The translations under genes and the position numbers were made by a program. From Fictibacillus enclensis (GTDB lineage Bacteria > Bacillota > Bacilli > Bacillales > Fictibacillaceae), in assembly GCF_001457035.1 (NCBI RefSeq), contig NZ_KQ758619.1, positions 248,001-312,000 of the forward strand: a DNA stretch of 64,000 nt, read 5' to 3'. The notes below the pieces were generated by a model that was not told the origin of the DNA, did no database searches, and saw only the letters and a program-made list of their open reading frames with translations. Every line of letters starts with the position of its first letter. Position 1 is the stretch's first letter. Below, piece by piece: positions 43,737 to 53,493 of this stretch.

Positions 43737-44411
43737 ATGGCAATGACGTATCTGGAAACGCTGCATGAAGAAATCCGGAGCCGGAAGAACCCGGCAGACG
43801 CTCTAAAAATGGCCGCATACATGAAAAATAAATTTCCCTTCGCTGGCTTGAAGTCACCCATTCTCAAAGACGTTATGAAGAATCATGTAAAAACATACGG
43901 ATTGCCTGAAATGAGCATCCCAGAGATCACGAAAGCAAGCTGGAACTACAAAGAAAGAGAAATGCAGTATGTTGGCATGTTTCTCGTGGACAAGATGAAG
44001 CAAACCATCCGGGAGGAAGATCTGGACGCACTGGAGCAAACCATAACGAACAAGTCATGGTGGGATACGGTGGATCATATCGCGAAGCATCATATGGGGC
44101 ACTACATCCAGACCTATAAGCACCGAGAAAAAGAATTGGTAGAAAAATGGATCCATTCCCCCAACATGTGGCTGAAGCGGACGGCCATTCTTTACCAGCT
44201 TGGCTATAAACAGGAGACAGATACCGACATTCTTGCCTATGTGATCCAGCAAGAAAAAGAGAACAAGGAATTTTTTATCCGCAAAGCCATTGGCTGGGCA
44301 CTGCGGGAATACGCAAAAACCAATCGGGACTTTGTCGTGCGGTTTGTAGATCGTACGGAACTGCAGCCTTTAAGCCGAAAAGAGGCACTTAAGAACTTGC
44401 AGTTAACCTGA
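43737..44411 (+). CDS. DNA alkylation repair protein, AlkD-like
   Basis: 224 aa, all-alpha HEAT-repeat (ALK) protein. FPFAGLKSPILKDVMK at the start and TITNKSWWDTVDHIAKHH in the middle are the typical AlkD-like family signatures; the Trp pair and Asp in WWDTVD are the putative glycosylase residues. Removes positively charged alkylpurines (N3-, N7-methyl) in described members. AGGAGG 7 nt before the ATG. Stands alone. Confidence 0.88.
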   Translation: MAMTYLETLHEEIRSRKNPADALKMAAYMKNKFPFAGLKSPILKDVMKNHVKTYGLPEMSIPEITKASWNYKEREMQYVGMFLVDKMKQTIREEDLDALEQTITNKSWWDTVDHIAKHHMGHYIQTYKHREKELVEKWIHSPNMWLKRTAILYQLGYKQETDTDILAYVIQQEKENKEFFIRKAIGWALREYAKTNRDFVVRFVDRTELQPLSRKEALKNLQLT

Positions 44412-44602
44412 TTCTCCTTGAACGATAAGGCATACAGGATGGAAGGCCTACAAGCGGAACAACTTTCGGCCTATTGTTTCTCGAACTCTAGTTATTTAGT
44501 ATAACCATATAACAATATTACATATTTTTAACATTCATTTAATAATTTTCCATTACTGTATTCCTGTATGCCTAAATATGTTCACAGGAGGAAGCGATCT
44601 TA

Positions 44603-47600
44603 ATGAAGATACGTTGGAAAAGGAAAATGGCCCCTTCCGCATTGGTTCTGGCACTCGTCACCTCTGCCATCATTCCTGATACTGTCACTGCCCTTGGAGA
44701 ATTTCACCTGACCTCACCTCTGATTAAAACACCCATCAATGAGTACACCGCAGATTTAGCCCCTGGTGTCCAAGAAAAACATTACAGCTATGAAAATCAA
44801 GAAGGAAAGAAGATTGAAAGCTTTGTTGTAGATGTAGACCTTCAGCACCCTGGAGTATCGGTGGAAGCCGGAACCCCAAATGACAAGGGTGCCTATGGCC
44901 TGCAGCCGGTCAGGGCACAGGCCAAGGCTGCCGATTCAGAGAATCACAAAGTCGTAGCCGCCGTGAATGCCGACTTTTACAACATGGCTACCGGGGAACC
45001 GCTTGGCGTGATCTACAAAGATGGACGAGCTGTTAAAGAAAAGAACATGAACGGCTGGAACTTTTTTGGCATCAAGAAAAGTGGTCAAGCCATAATTGGG
45101 AACGCTTCCGAATACGAAGGTTTGAAGGCTGAACTAAAGGAAGCTCTCGGAGGCAATGCCATCCTGGTAAAAAACAAACAAATCTATCAGACGCCCCAAA
45201 CCGGGCAGAACCTGGAGCCCAGGACCGCTGTTGGAATCAAAGAAGACGGAGATGTTTTCTTTGCCGTCATTGACGGACGTCAGGAGCCCTACTCTGCGGG
45301 AATTACGATGAAAGATTTGGCCCAGCTCATGATTGACCTTGGGGCGGTTCAGGCACTTAACCTGGACGGGGGAGGCTCGTCGACATTTGCCACCCGGGAG
45401 CTTGGCGGAGATACGCTTGAGGTGGATAATCTGCCGTCTGACAGAAACGAGAGAAGTGTCGCCAATACCTGGCTGGTGGCGGCCACAGAACCCTCGGACC
45501 ATATTTTCCATTCCGCTTATATCAAGCCTTATGACGCGTCTTTTACCCAGGGGAGCGCGATTGATTTTGAAGCAAAAGGAAGGGACAAGTCAATGGCCTC
45601 GGCACCGCTTCCCGAAAGCGGTATGACATGGGAGCTCTCCAATCCGTCTTTTGGTGATATCGATGAGCACGGAAGGTTTACTTCAAACGGCAAGACCGGT
45701 CAACTTTCCGTTATTGCCAAGCATGATGGGAAAGAGGTGGGGCGCAGCCCGATTGAAATTGAAACGCCGGATCAGCTATATTTCTCATCGACTGAATTAA
45801 CGGTCGGGCGAAACAGTAAAACGAAATTGGACCTGGTGGCTGAATTTCATAAAAGAAAACTGCATTGGAACCGAAATGATGTGGAATTTGATATCCCTGA
45901 GGGAATGGGCACCATTGATGAGGATGGAGTTCTGCATACAGGCAGTCAAAACGTAAAAGGAACGATTACGGCAAGGTTCAAAAACACCCATTTAGAAGCA
46001 AAGATCCATATTTCGGTGGGACAGCTTCCGGTCATTCTTCATGATTTTGAACAGGGAGCGGGTACCTGGAACGTTTCTACCGCCAACCGCGGAGAAAAAG
46101 GAAACTTGTCAGTATCTCAATACCCCCGACCAGTCCGTTTCGGTGACAAAGCACTGAAGCTGGATTTTGACCTGACGAATGCCCAAAGCGGGACAACTCT
46201 TGGCGTGTATGCCGGCCCGGGAACGCCAACCAAGATTGAAGGAAATCCAACCGGCATCGGCATGTGGGTGTATGGCACGCCTGAAGCGCAAGGGTATTGG
46301 CTGAGAATGTATCTTGTAGACGGGAATGGCAAGAACCAGACGATTAATCTGACAGAAGAAAGTCCGGGAATCAACTGGACGGGCTGGAAATACATCGAAG
46401 CAGAAGTTCCCTCCTCTTTTACCGGGCCATTTAAGCTTTCCGGCTCACAGGCCATCCGCATGATGTCTACAAAGTCTGGCATCACCGGACCCATGACAAA
46501 AGGTACGCTGTATGTGGACAATATCCGGGCGGTGTACGGAGAGAAAGTGGATGATCTTAATTCGCCGGTCATTGAATCGGTCAGCACGGAGGACAAAAGC
46601 TATACCACGAAAGAGGTAAATATCACGGCGAAGGTTCATGAATACGAGGATGATCCTTTTAAAACAGGCATCGATTGGGAAAAAATCCGTGTCATGGTTG
46701 ATGGAAGGGATTATTCAAAGGCAGAAGGGCACTTTTCGTTTGATATGGATGGTTCGGTTTCGTTAACCGGGTACCAGTGGGCAGACGGAACCCATAAAGT
46801 TATGTTGATGATCCCGGATAAGTTCGGAAATCAGGCGATTCATACGAGCTATTTCACGGTGAGCACGAACAGCGCCAAAGTGGAACTGAACACTGCCCAA
46901 AAGGAAGCCTATTTAGGAGAGACCTATACTCTTGATCTTAACGTAACAAAAGCTGAGGAAATCACCGGATCCGTCGTAAAGGTTCAGATGGACAAGAATT
47001 TTCCTGTAAAGGATGTAGAGTTCGCGGATGGTTTTTCGGATAGTTCATCAAACTATGATGAAAATACAGGGATACTTACCCTCAACCTGAAAAACAGCAC
47101 GGCAGCTGGAACCCTGAATGCGGCAGCCATTCATGTATCTGTTCCTTCGGATCTAAAAGAAGGAAGCGAGATGATGGTTGAACTCCTGGAAGGAACCATC
47201 AGCTATCAGAAACCAGTGGAAGAAACGTTCAATCCAACGTTTTCTGCCCAACCCGCGAAGGTGCCGGTAAAAGCAGCTTACCAGTTAAACGCTGAGCCGA
47301 TTCTCATCGGAAAGCCAGCAACCCTATCTGTAAAAGACAACAAGGATTCAGCTGTAATCGGAGCTGATATTTATGCGGTGATTGGTGGAAGTAAGGAACC
47401 GACCCGTCTTGGACAAACAGACGCAAACGGCGGATTGACCGTTGATTCCATTACAAATGAAGTCAATGCTATCTCCCTGTATACCGTAAAGGATGGAAGG
47501 TACTCTTTTCCTTTAACGACACAGTCGTATCTACCGCTGGCGAAGGAAGAGGAAATCAAAAATATCCATGCTGCCCCTTCGGCAAACCCATTGACAACGA

Positions 47601-48709
47601 AAGCATTGACCTGGATGTCCAGCCCGCTTGGAAAGGAAAAGGCTCCTTATGTTCAGTACGCGATCAAGGCGGACTATGAAAGACAAGGGGAGGCAGCCTT
47701 CAGGAAGCGTGCCGGTACGTATAAGGACAACGTGTTCAATGGGGAGCTTGATCTCAAGAAAAACGGAATCATCCGCGTGAACACCGTAACGCTCAAAGGC
47801 TTAAAGCCGAGTACCCAATATGTTTACCGGACCGGCAATGGGCCTGCCGAGTCGGAGCTTCATGAATTCGAGACCCAACGTCCGAAAAAAATGTTTGAGT
47901 TTGCGGTCCTGGGAGATACACAGTCGCCTTCGGATTTGAGTCATTTTGACAAGATCCTCGCAGATCTTAACGAGAAAAAGATGCCGTTTATCATCCATGT
48001 CGGCGATTTGATCGATGAAGCATCCAAATTCAAACAATGGGATGATACATTGAGTGTGGTAAGCAAATATAAAAACATTCAGAGCACCGATATGATTTCT
48101 GTGCTGGGAAATCATGAATATATGGGAGACAACAAGGCGGACCTGGCCAAATCCATATTAGGACTTCCGCAAAGAGGGCCACAAGCGGACCAGGGGGGCA
48201 CATACGCTGTGGACTACAACAACATGCACATTGCTGTTCTTGGTTTTACTTCAGAAAAAGAGGTATTGGAACAACAGCTGCAGTGGCTGAAACAGGATAT
48301 GAGGAGTACCGATAAACCGTGGAAAATTCTCGTAACGCATCAGCCGCCATATTACACGAATCCTTTTGGCGGCAATGAGGTCATAAAAGAGAAAATTCCT
48401 CCTGTCGCAGATGAGCTCGGTATCGATATGGTATTTTCCGGACATGACCATTCCTACGGAAGGACAAAAAAGCTGAAAGCCGGAAAGGAAGACAGCAATG
48501 GAACGGTCTATGTTGTGGCAGGCACGACAGGAAACAAGCATTATGACGCAGTCGCTGATGAAAAATTCGAATATGTAAATATGGAGAACATCGCCATTTC
48601 CCTTCAGGCCACAGTGGAAAAAGATGTGATGACAATTTCAGCGATTACATCGGATGGCGAGAACATCGATGAGTTCACGGTGAAAAATAATGTGTATGAA
48701 GGCAAATAA
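44603..48709 (+). CDS. Large secreted phosphodiester glycosidase / metallophosphatase fusion
   Basis: 1368 aa with a signal peptide (about 1-31). Order: phosphodiester glycosidase (NAGPA) domain about 55-295 (NADFYNM, LNLDGGGSSTF); Ig-like region about 300-470; a jelly-roll carbohydrate-binding-like domain about 480-650; Ig-like about 660-770; cohesin-like about 775-910; purple-acid-phosphatase-type fibronectin domain about 1010-1095; calcineurin-type metallophosphoesterase about 1100-1350 with GDTQ, HVGDLID, LGNHEY, THQPPYY and SGHDHSYGR. No cell-wall anchor seen. It could strip GlcNAc-type sugars from a phosphodiester and release the phosphate. AGGAGGAAGCG ribosome site. Confidence 0.9.
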   Translation: MKIRWKRKMAPSALVLALVTSAIIPDTVTALGEFHLTSPLIKTPINEYTADLAPGVQEKHYSYENQEGKKIESFVVDVDLQHPGVSVEAGTPNDKGAYGLQPVRAQAKAADSENHKVVAAVNADFYNMATGEPLGVIYKDGRAVKEKNMNGWNFFGIKKSGQAIIGNASEYEGLKAELKEALGGNAILVKNKQIYQTPQTGQNLEPRTAVGIKEDGDVFFAVIDGRQEPYSAGITMKDLAQLMIDLGAVQALNLDGGGSSTFATRELGGDTLEVDNLPSDRNERSVANTWLVAATEPSDHIFHSAYIKPYDASFTQGSAIDFEAKGRDKSMASAPLPESGMTWELSNPSFGDIDEHGRFTSNGKTGQLSVIAKHDGKEVGRSPIEIETPDQLYFSSTELTVGRNSKTKLDLVAEFHKRKLHWNRNDVEFDIPEGMGTIDEDGVLHTGSQNVKGTITARFKNTHLEAKIHISVGQLPVILHDFEQGAGTWNVSTANRGEKGNLSVSQYPRPVRFGDKALKLDFDLTNAQSGTTLGVYAGPGTPTKIEGNPTGIGMWVYGTPEAQGYWLRMYLVDGNGKNQTINLTEESPGINWTGWKYIEAEVPSSFTGPFKLSGSQAIRMMSTKSGITGPMTKGTLYVDNIRAVYGEKVDDLNSPVIESVSTEDKSYTTKEVNITAKVHEYEDDPFKTGIDWEKIRVMVDGRDYSKAEGHFSFDMDGSVSLTGYQWADGTHKVMLMIPDKFGNQAIHTSYFTVSTNSAKVELNTAQKEAYLGETYTLDLNVTKAEEITGSVVKVQMDKNFPVKDVEFADGFSDSSSNYDENTGILTLNLKNSTAAGTLNAAAIHVSVPSDLKEGSEMMVELLEGTISYQKPVEETFNPTFSAQPAKVPVKAAYQLNAEPILIGKPATLSVKDNKDSAVIGADIYAVIGGSKEPTRLGQTDANGGLTVDSITNEVNAISLYTVKDGRYSFPLTTQSYLPLAKEEEIKNIHAAPSANPLTTKALTWMSSPLGKEKAPYVQYAIKADYERQGEAAFRKRAGTYKDNVFNGELDLKKNGIIRVNTVTLKGLKPSTQYVYRTGNGPAESELHEFETQRPKKMFEFAVLGDTQSPSDLSHFDKILADLNEKKMPFIIHVGDLIDEASKFKQWDDTLSVVSKYKNIQSTDMISVLGNHEYMGDNKADLAKSILGLPQRGPQADQGGTYAVDYNNMHIAVLGFTSEKEVLEQQLQWLKQDMRSTDKPWKILVTHQPPYYTNPFGGNEVIKEKIPPVADELGIDMVFSGHDHSYGRTKKLKAGKEDSNGTVYVVAGTTGNKHYDAVADEKFEYVNMENIAISLQATVEKDVMTISAITSDGENIDEFTVKNNVYEGK

Positions 48710-48725
48710 AAGATTCAAGGAAAGA

Positions 48726-48756
48726 GAAGCCCAACTATTTCGGGCTTCTTTTTTTT
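48726..48756 (+). terminator. Intrinsic terminator after the glycosidase/phosphatase gene
   Basis: GAAGCCC / GGGCTTC stem, 9-nt loop, then eight T. Confidence 0.85.
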
Positions 48757-48959
48757 GTGAAAAGTTGAAAGACCGATTGGAGAAAAAAGAGAGCAATAAG
48801 GATAACAGCCACAGTAATCTCGACAAGTTCCATTACCTTAAAGGGAGAAAGCTCAATCATGTAGGCGGTCCTCGCGCTGTAGCCTTGCACAAGGTCGAGA
48901 ACATAAGAAAAGACGGTCAAAAAACAATACATGAAAAAAGTAATTAAAAAAATTTTCAT
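48735..48959 (-). CDS. Small membrane protein upstream of the ger operon
   Basis: 74 aa, starting MKIFLITFFMYCFL after GGGAGG (10 nt). Two hydrophobic helices (about residues 3-23 and 45-65) and a basic tail ending KKRSPK. Divergent from gerA by 129 nt and converging on the preceding gene, with its stop inside that gene's terminator loop. Family not recognised; its location suggests a sporulation or germination link. Confidence 0.6.
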   Translation of the reverse strand: MKIFLITFFMYCFLTVFSYVLDLVQGYSARTAYMIELSPFKVMELVEITVAVILIALFFLQSVFQLFTKKRSPK

Positions 48960-49088
48960 TACATGATCACCTCCCATGTTTTAGTTTCTCCAAACCCATC
49001 GATTTCATGTTGTGATAAAGATTTAGAATAGTAAAAAGTGCGGACGGAAACGATAAGAGAAAACATGCAGGAAAGGTGTTGTACGCAT

Positions 49089-50693
49089 ATGCCGTCTTTT
49101 TTTAAAAAGAAATCTCAAAAAGGCAAAAAGACTGCAGAGAAACAAAAGAAACCGGCCGTATCTTCACCGCTTTCTGAAGTTTTGGAAGAAAACTTGGCAG
49201 TCATAACATCCAAGACAGGAAACAGTACAGATATCATTATCCGCCGTCTTAAACATTCGCCTCGTTTTAAAACAGAGTCCGCTATCGTTTATTTAAAGGG
49301 GCTGACCGATACCCAGACGGTTCAGGAAATATTGATAGAATCTCTCATGAAATCGGATCCTGTTGAACAAGAACCTTCAAGCATGCAAGAAATGGTTGAA
49401 GGGTATCTCCCTTTGGGTATTATGGAGTCGCTAAAGGATTGGGAAACGTTGTTTCAGGCACTGATGTCAGGCCACACGATTATTTTCGTAGATGGGTTTT
49501 CTGAAGCGATGAGTACCTCTACAGAGGGGGGAGAACAGCGCTCCATCGAGGAGCCGAGCACTCAGCGTGCCATTCGTGGTTCAAGGGAAGGGTTCACGGA
49601 ATCGATTGAAACCAATATCTCGATGGTTCGCAGGATTATCCAAAATCCTACTCTTTGGACAGAAACGATGACCATTGGAAGAGTCACCAAAACAAAGGTG
49701 ACGATTATGTATATCAAGGGAATCGCAAGAGATGACATCATTGAGGAACTCCGCAATCGATTGAAAAAAATTGATATTGATAGCGTCCTGGAGTCCGGGT
49801 ACATAGAGCAGTACATCGAAGACCAGTCTCTCACCGTGTTCCCTACCCTTTATCACTCGGAGCGTCCGGATGTGGTGGCAGGTAACCTTCTTGAGGGTCG
49901 ATTTGCTCTCTTTGTTAATGGATCCCCTTTTGTTCTCTTGGGACCCGTCGTATTCATACAGTTCTTTCAGTCGATTGAGGATTATACCGAACGGTTCTAC
50001 ATCTCAACCGCTCTGCGTTTATTGCGTGTTCTGATCTTTTTTATTTCGCTCATCGGTCCGGCAACGTATATTGCGGCCACCACCTTTCACCAGGAAATGA
50101 TTCCGACCCAGCTGTTGGTTGCGATCGCTGCTCAGCGGGAATCCGTTCCGTTTCCGAGCTTTGTTGAAGCGATAATTATGGAAGTCACCTTTGAAATTTT
50201 AAGGGAAGCAGGTATTCGAATGCCTAAAGCGATCGGGTCTGCCATATCCATCGTTGGTGCGCTGGTCATTGGGCAGGCAGCCGTTCAGGCTGGTGTTGTT
50301 TCGGCGGCCATGGTGATCATCGTTGCCATCACAGCCATTGCAAGTTTTGCGACGCCCTCTTTCGGGATTGCAATCTCAACCCGCCTGCTCCGGTTTTTAT
50401 TTATGATCAGCGCAGCCACGTTTGGATTTTATGGCATGATTCTGGGCTTTATCATACTGGTCGTTCATTTGTGCGGTCTGCGTTCATTTGGTGTTCCTTA
50501 CATGTCACCGCTGGCTCCCTTTGTTCCAGCTGACATTAACGATACCGTTATACGAGGTCCGTTGTGGGCCGATAGAAAACGGCCATCCTTTATGAGTGGC
50601 CAGAACCAATTAAGGCAGGGTGAGGAGACAGGCAGACCTGAACCGGATAAAAGCAGGCAGATGGTTACAAAAAACGAGGGCGATGCCCAATGA
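49089..50693 (+). CDS. Spore germination protein GerA family (A subunit)
   Basis: 534 aa. A hydrophilic N-terminal half (Lys-rich start MPSFFKKKSQKGKK, then the GerA cytosolic domain with VFVDG and EPSTQRAIRGSREGF about residue 155) followed by four or five membrane helices from about residue 300. Part of an inner-spore-membrane germinant receptor that senses nutrients. Start at 49089 follows AAAGGTG at 10 nt; the frame opens at 49038. The C-terminal tail after residue 500 is charged. Overlaps the gerC ATG by 4 nt. Confidence 0.92.
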   Translation: MPSFFKKKSQKGKKTAEKQKKPAVSSPLSEVLEENLAVITSKTGNSTDIIIRRLKHSPRFKTESAIVYLKGLTDTQTVQEILIESLMKSDPVEQEPSSMQEMVEGYLPLGIMESLKDWETLFQALMSGHTIIFVDGFSEAMSTSTEGGEQRSIEEPSTQRAIRGSREGFTESIETNISMVRRIIQNPTLWTETMTIGRVTKTKVTIMYIKGIARDDIIEELRNRLKKIDIDSVLESGYIEQYIEDQSLTVFPTLYHSERPDVVAGNLLEGRFALFVNGSPFVLLGPVVFIQFFQSIEDYTERFYISTALRLLRVLIFFISLIGPATYIAATTFHQEMIPTQLLVAIAAQRESVPFPSFVEAIIMEVTFEILREAGIRMPKAIGSAISIVGALVIGQAAVQAGVVSAAMVIIVAITAIASFATPSFGIAISTRLLRFLFMISAATFGFYGMILGFIILVVHLCGLRSFGVPYMSPLAPFVPADINDTVIRGPLWADRKRPSFMSGQNQLRQGEETGRPEPDKSRQMVTKNEGDAQ

Positions 50694-51904
50694 AACGGCA
50701 TGTGGCAGTTTTTTTTATCATGGTCCTTTCTCTATCTTTCCTGGCCGGCTGCTGGAGCAAAAAAGAGCTGAATGATCTGGCCATCGTGTCTGCGGTAGCC
50801 CTTGATCTGGACAAACAAGGGCGATTTATCGGAACGTTTCAGTTCGTTAATCCCGGAAATGTCACCGGCGGTTTTCAGGGGGGCGGTGGCGGGCAGGGAA
50901 ATGCTGTCTCTGTCTATTCCGCTAAGGGAGACAATATGGATGAAATCAGCCGCAGAATGTCGACCAAAGTTTCCCGAAACCTTTACTATGCCCACGCAAA
51001 CCTGTTGGTGATCAGTGAAGAACTTGCAAAGAAAAAAGGCATTCTTCCCATTCTGGACGCGTTTGACCGGGATCCAACCTTCCGCAATACGGCAACCGTT
51101 GTCATTTCCCATCAGGCAAAAGCAGCAGATCTGGTTAAAACCTTAACAGCTATCGATAAAATTCCCGCCAATAAAATGATCAAAATGCTTCGTTTCTCGG
51201 AAAGAGTATATGGAGGAACAATGAACGTGATGATTATGGATGTGGTCAGGGATTTAACGGATGATGGCAAACAACCGGTGATCAGTGGTTTAAATTTAAA
51301 AGGATCTGCCGAGACAGGTAAAACGTTGCAAAACATCATGCAAACCACACCGGAATCAGCACCCCAGATTGGCGGGCTAGCCCTGTTTAAAGACGGAAAG
51401 CTTACGGGCTGGCTTAATGGCAGTAAGGCAAGAGGCGCAGTATGGACATTAAACAAAATCAAGAAAACAGAAATCAATATTAATAAAAAGGGAAAAAAGG
51501 CAGCCATTGTCCTGGAAGTGATCCGCCAGAATACAAAAATATCGGCCACAACAATCGATGGGACTGCCCATCTCATGGTAAAGGTTGAAACGGAAGGAAA
51601 TATCGGTGAAACGAAAGTGCCGATCAACTTGAAGGATCCGATGGTTATTAAACGTTTGGAATATGGTTTTGAAGGAGCCATAGAAAAAGAGATCAAATCC
51701 GCAATAACTGTTGCGCAGAAGAAAAAAACCGATATTTTTGGCTTTGGAGATGCCGTTCATCGGTCACAACCAGAAACGTGGAAAAGAATATCAAAAAATT
51801 GGGATGAAGATTATTTTGCCAAGGCAAACGTGAAGATAAAAGTAGATGTATTTGTAAGAAGAACAGGGCTTAGGAGCAATTCCTTTTTATCCGACGTCAA
51901 ATAA
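50690..51904 (+). CDS. Ger(x)C family germination lipoprotein (C subunit)
   Basis: 404 aa lipoprotein: short signal and lipobox LAGC (Cys at about residue 21), then KKELNDLAIVSAVALDLD typical of Ger(x)C. Described members are anchored at the outer face of the inner spore membrane and are needed for receptor function. ATGA overlap with gerA; the order A-C-B in this operon is common in bacilli. Confidence 0.92.
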   Translation: MKRHVAVFFIMVLSLSFLAGCWSKKELNDLAIVSAVALDLDKQGRFIGTFQFVNPGNVTGGFQGGGGGQGNAVSVYSAKGDNMDEISRRMSTKVSRNLYYAHANLLVISEELAKKKGILPILDAFDRDPTFRNTATVVISHQAKAADLVKTLTAIDKIPANKMIKMLRFSERVYGGTMNVMIMDVVRDLTDDGKQPVISGLNLKGSAETGKTLQNIMQTTPESAPQIGGLALFKDGKLTGWLNGSKARGAVWTLNKIKKTEININKKGKKAAIVLEVIRQNTKISATTIDGTAHLMVKVETEGNIGETKVPINLKDPMVIKRLEYGFEGAIEKEIKSAITVAQKKKTDIFGFGDAVHRSQPETWKRISKNWDEDYFAKANVKIKVDVFVRRTGLRSNSFLSDVK

Positions 51905-51924
51905 TTAGCGAAAGGGGCAGACAA

Positions 51925-53034
51925 ATGGAAAAAGCAAAAATAACGGCATACCAGTTGTTTGCCTTGGTTCTTTTATTCGAGCTGGGGAGCGCCCTTCTTG
52001 TGGCCTTAGGAATTGAAGCCAAGCAGGACGCCTGGATTGTCATTCTTTTGGGAATGATTGGAGGATTGCTGATATTCTTTGTCTTTTATCGCCTTTATTG
52101 CTTTTATCCGGATTGTTTACCTACGGAATATTTACAAAAAATTATGGGGAAAGGTCTCGGCAAGTCGGTTGCTTTTTTGTACATGCTGTACAATGTGTAT
52201 TTGGCGGCCAGGGTGCTCAGGGACTTTGGGGCCATGCTTCTGACGTTTGCTTACATAGAAACTCCGCTTTTTATTGCCAACACCCTGATGATTCTCGTCA
52301 TTGTCTATTCTGTCTCCAAAGGAATCGAAGTGTTGGCGCGTACCGGAGAATTGTTTCTCGTATTTATTTATTTTTTGGCGGGTTCAGGCGTCTTGCTTGT
52401 CTTGTTTTCAGGCGTGATTGATTTGCATAACCTTCAGCCTGTCCTAGAAAATGGATGGAAACCGATTATTAAGACGACGGTTAGAGAAACGATTTATTTC
52501 CCATTCGGGGAACTTATCGTCTTTACGATGATCATGCCGTATTTAAGGGATGCCAAGAAGATAAGAAATGTAGGCATTTTCGGTGTTATCGTAAGCGGAA
52601 TCTCTCTTGCGCTTGTGATGGTGATCAACATCAGTATCCTTGGGGTGGATCTTACTGAACGGTCACAGTTCCCATTACTCAGCACGATTCAAACGATACA
52701 GGTGGCTGATTTTCTTGAGCGTCTGGATGTTTATTTTGTAATTGCTTTGATCGTTGGGGGATTTTTTAAAGTCGCTATGTTTATCTATGCAGCTGTCATA
52801 GGAACAGCGAACATCTTTACTGTTACACCTCCTTCTCGGCTGAGTTATCCCATAGGTCTTGTTGTTCTGATATTGTCCATGACGATGGCCAGCAGTTTCC
52901 CGGAGCATCTAAAAGAAGGGGTAAGCATCGTACCTCTCCTCCTCCATCTGCCCTTCCAGATCATTTTCCCTGTCTTGCTTCTTGGTGTGGCCTACTGGAA
53001 GAACAGAAAACATAAAAAACAAGGTACCGGATAA
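51925..53034 (+). CDS. GerB family endospore germination permease (B subunit)
   Basis: 369 aa, about ten membrane helices, APC-superfamily fold; KITAYQLFALVLLFELGSAL start and FPFGELIVFTM block are characteristic. Thought to bind the germinant. GAAAGGGGC before the ATG, 20 nt after gerC. The gene is closed by a terminator that overlaps its stop codon. Confidence 0.92.
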   Translation: MEKAKITAYQLFALVLLFELGSALLVALGIEAKQDAWIVILLGMIGGLLIFFVFYRLYCFYPDCLPTEYLQKIMGKGLGKSVAFLYMLYNVYLAARVLRDFGAMLLTFAYIETPLFIANTLMILVIVYSVSKGIEVLARTGELFLVFIYFLAGSGVLLVLFSGVIDLHNLQPVLENGWKPIIKTTVRETIYFPFGELIVFTMIMPYLRDAKKIRNVGIFGVIVSGISLALVMVINISILGVDLTERSQFPLLSTIQTIQVADFLERLDVYFVIALIVGGFFKVAMFIYAAVIGTANIFTVTPPSRLSYPIGLVVLILSMTMASSFPEHLKEGVSIVPLLLHLPFQIIFPVLLLGVAYWKNRKHKKQGTG

Positions 53035-53054
53035 CTGAACCGGCACCTTTTGTT
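53019..53054. terminator. Bidirectional terminator after gerB
   Basis: AAGGTACCGG ... CCGGCACCTT stem with TTTTG on the plus side and a T-run on the minus side; serves gerB and the minus-strand small gene at 53070. Confidence 0.75.
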
Positions 53055-53069
53055 CCCTAGTAAGCTTTT

Positions 53070-53249
53070 TTAATATGGGTAACCAGGACGAACGCCCTGG
53101 CCGTCATGGGAGATCAAATGCTGAAGCTCATGGCAGAAGGAAAGCTCTTTCTTTACAAGATGCTCCCCGAAACGGTCGTTCGTCTCTCTGAACGTCACGT
53201 GAAAAGAAAAATGGTCGCAAAAGTAAAACAATAAGAACGGATGGCGCAT
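53070..53249 (-). CDS. Small protein with HELQH motif (59 aa), unknown
   Basis: Minus-strand frame from ATG 53249 (AAGGA, 8 nt upstream) to TAA 53070, ending next to a bidirectional terminator. No membrane helix. Contains ETNDRFGEHLVKKELSFCHE followed by LQHLISHDGQG: an HExxH-like zinc motif in a very small protein. Family not recognised. Converges on gerB. Confidence 0.55.
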   Translation of the reverse strand: MRHPFLLFYFCDHFSFHVTFRETNDRFGEHLVKKELSFCHELQHLISHDGQGVRPGYPY

Positions 53250-53292
53250 AGGTGTCATCCTTTTTTATGATGAAAAAAAGGAGAGTTGGAAT

Positions 53293-53418
53293 TTGTTTCG
53301 AATTAGGAAGGCATATGGTGGGGAGCCTTACGTGTTCAGTGTGATGGGGTTAATGCTCCTTGTTATTATTGTGCGTATTGTTCAAGTGGAAAAGCGGCTG
53401 AAAGAGCTTGATAAATAA
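53293..53418 (+). CDS. Small single-helix membrane protein (41 aa), unknown
   Basis: TTG start 9 nt after AAAGGAG; product MFRIRKAYGG, then a hydrophobic helix and an Arg/Glu/Lys-rich coiled tail ending ELDK. Too short to assign. Lies between the ger operon and the Gfo/Idh gene. Confidence 0.5.
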   Translation: MFRIRKAYGGEPYVFSVMGLMLLVIIVRIVQVEKRLKELDK

Positions 53419-53493
53419 GTTTTTGATCAAAAAATAGCGGGAAAAGAATAAGGATAAAAAAGTATTCAATGCGATTGTAGAGGAGCGGAGTCT

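Noticed and set aside
48638-48826. 62-codon minus-strand frame overlapping the glycosidase end
   Set aside because: Crosses a terminator, lacks a ribosome site and overlaps the better-supported frame at 48735-48959.
49026-49057. Sigma-G promoter of the ger operon
   Set aside because: GAATA is present but the -10-like CGATAAG is a poor match and the spacing is too long.
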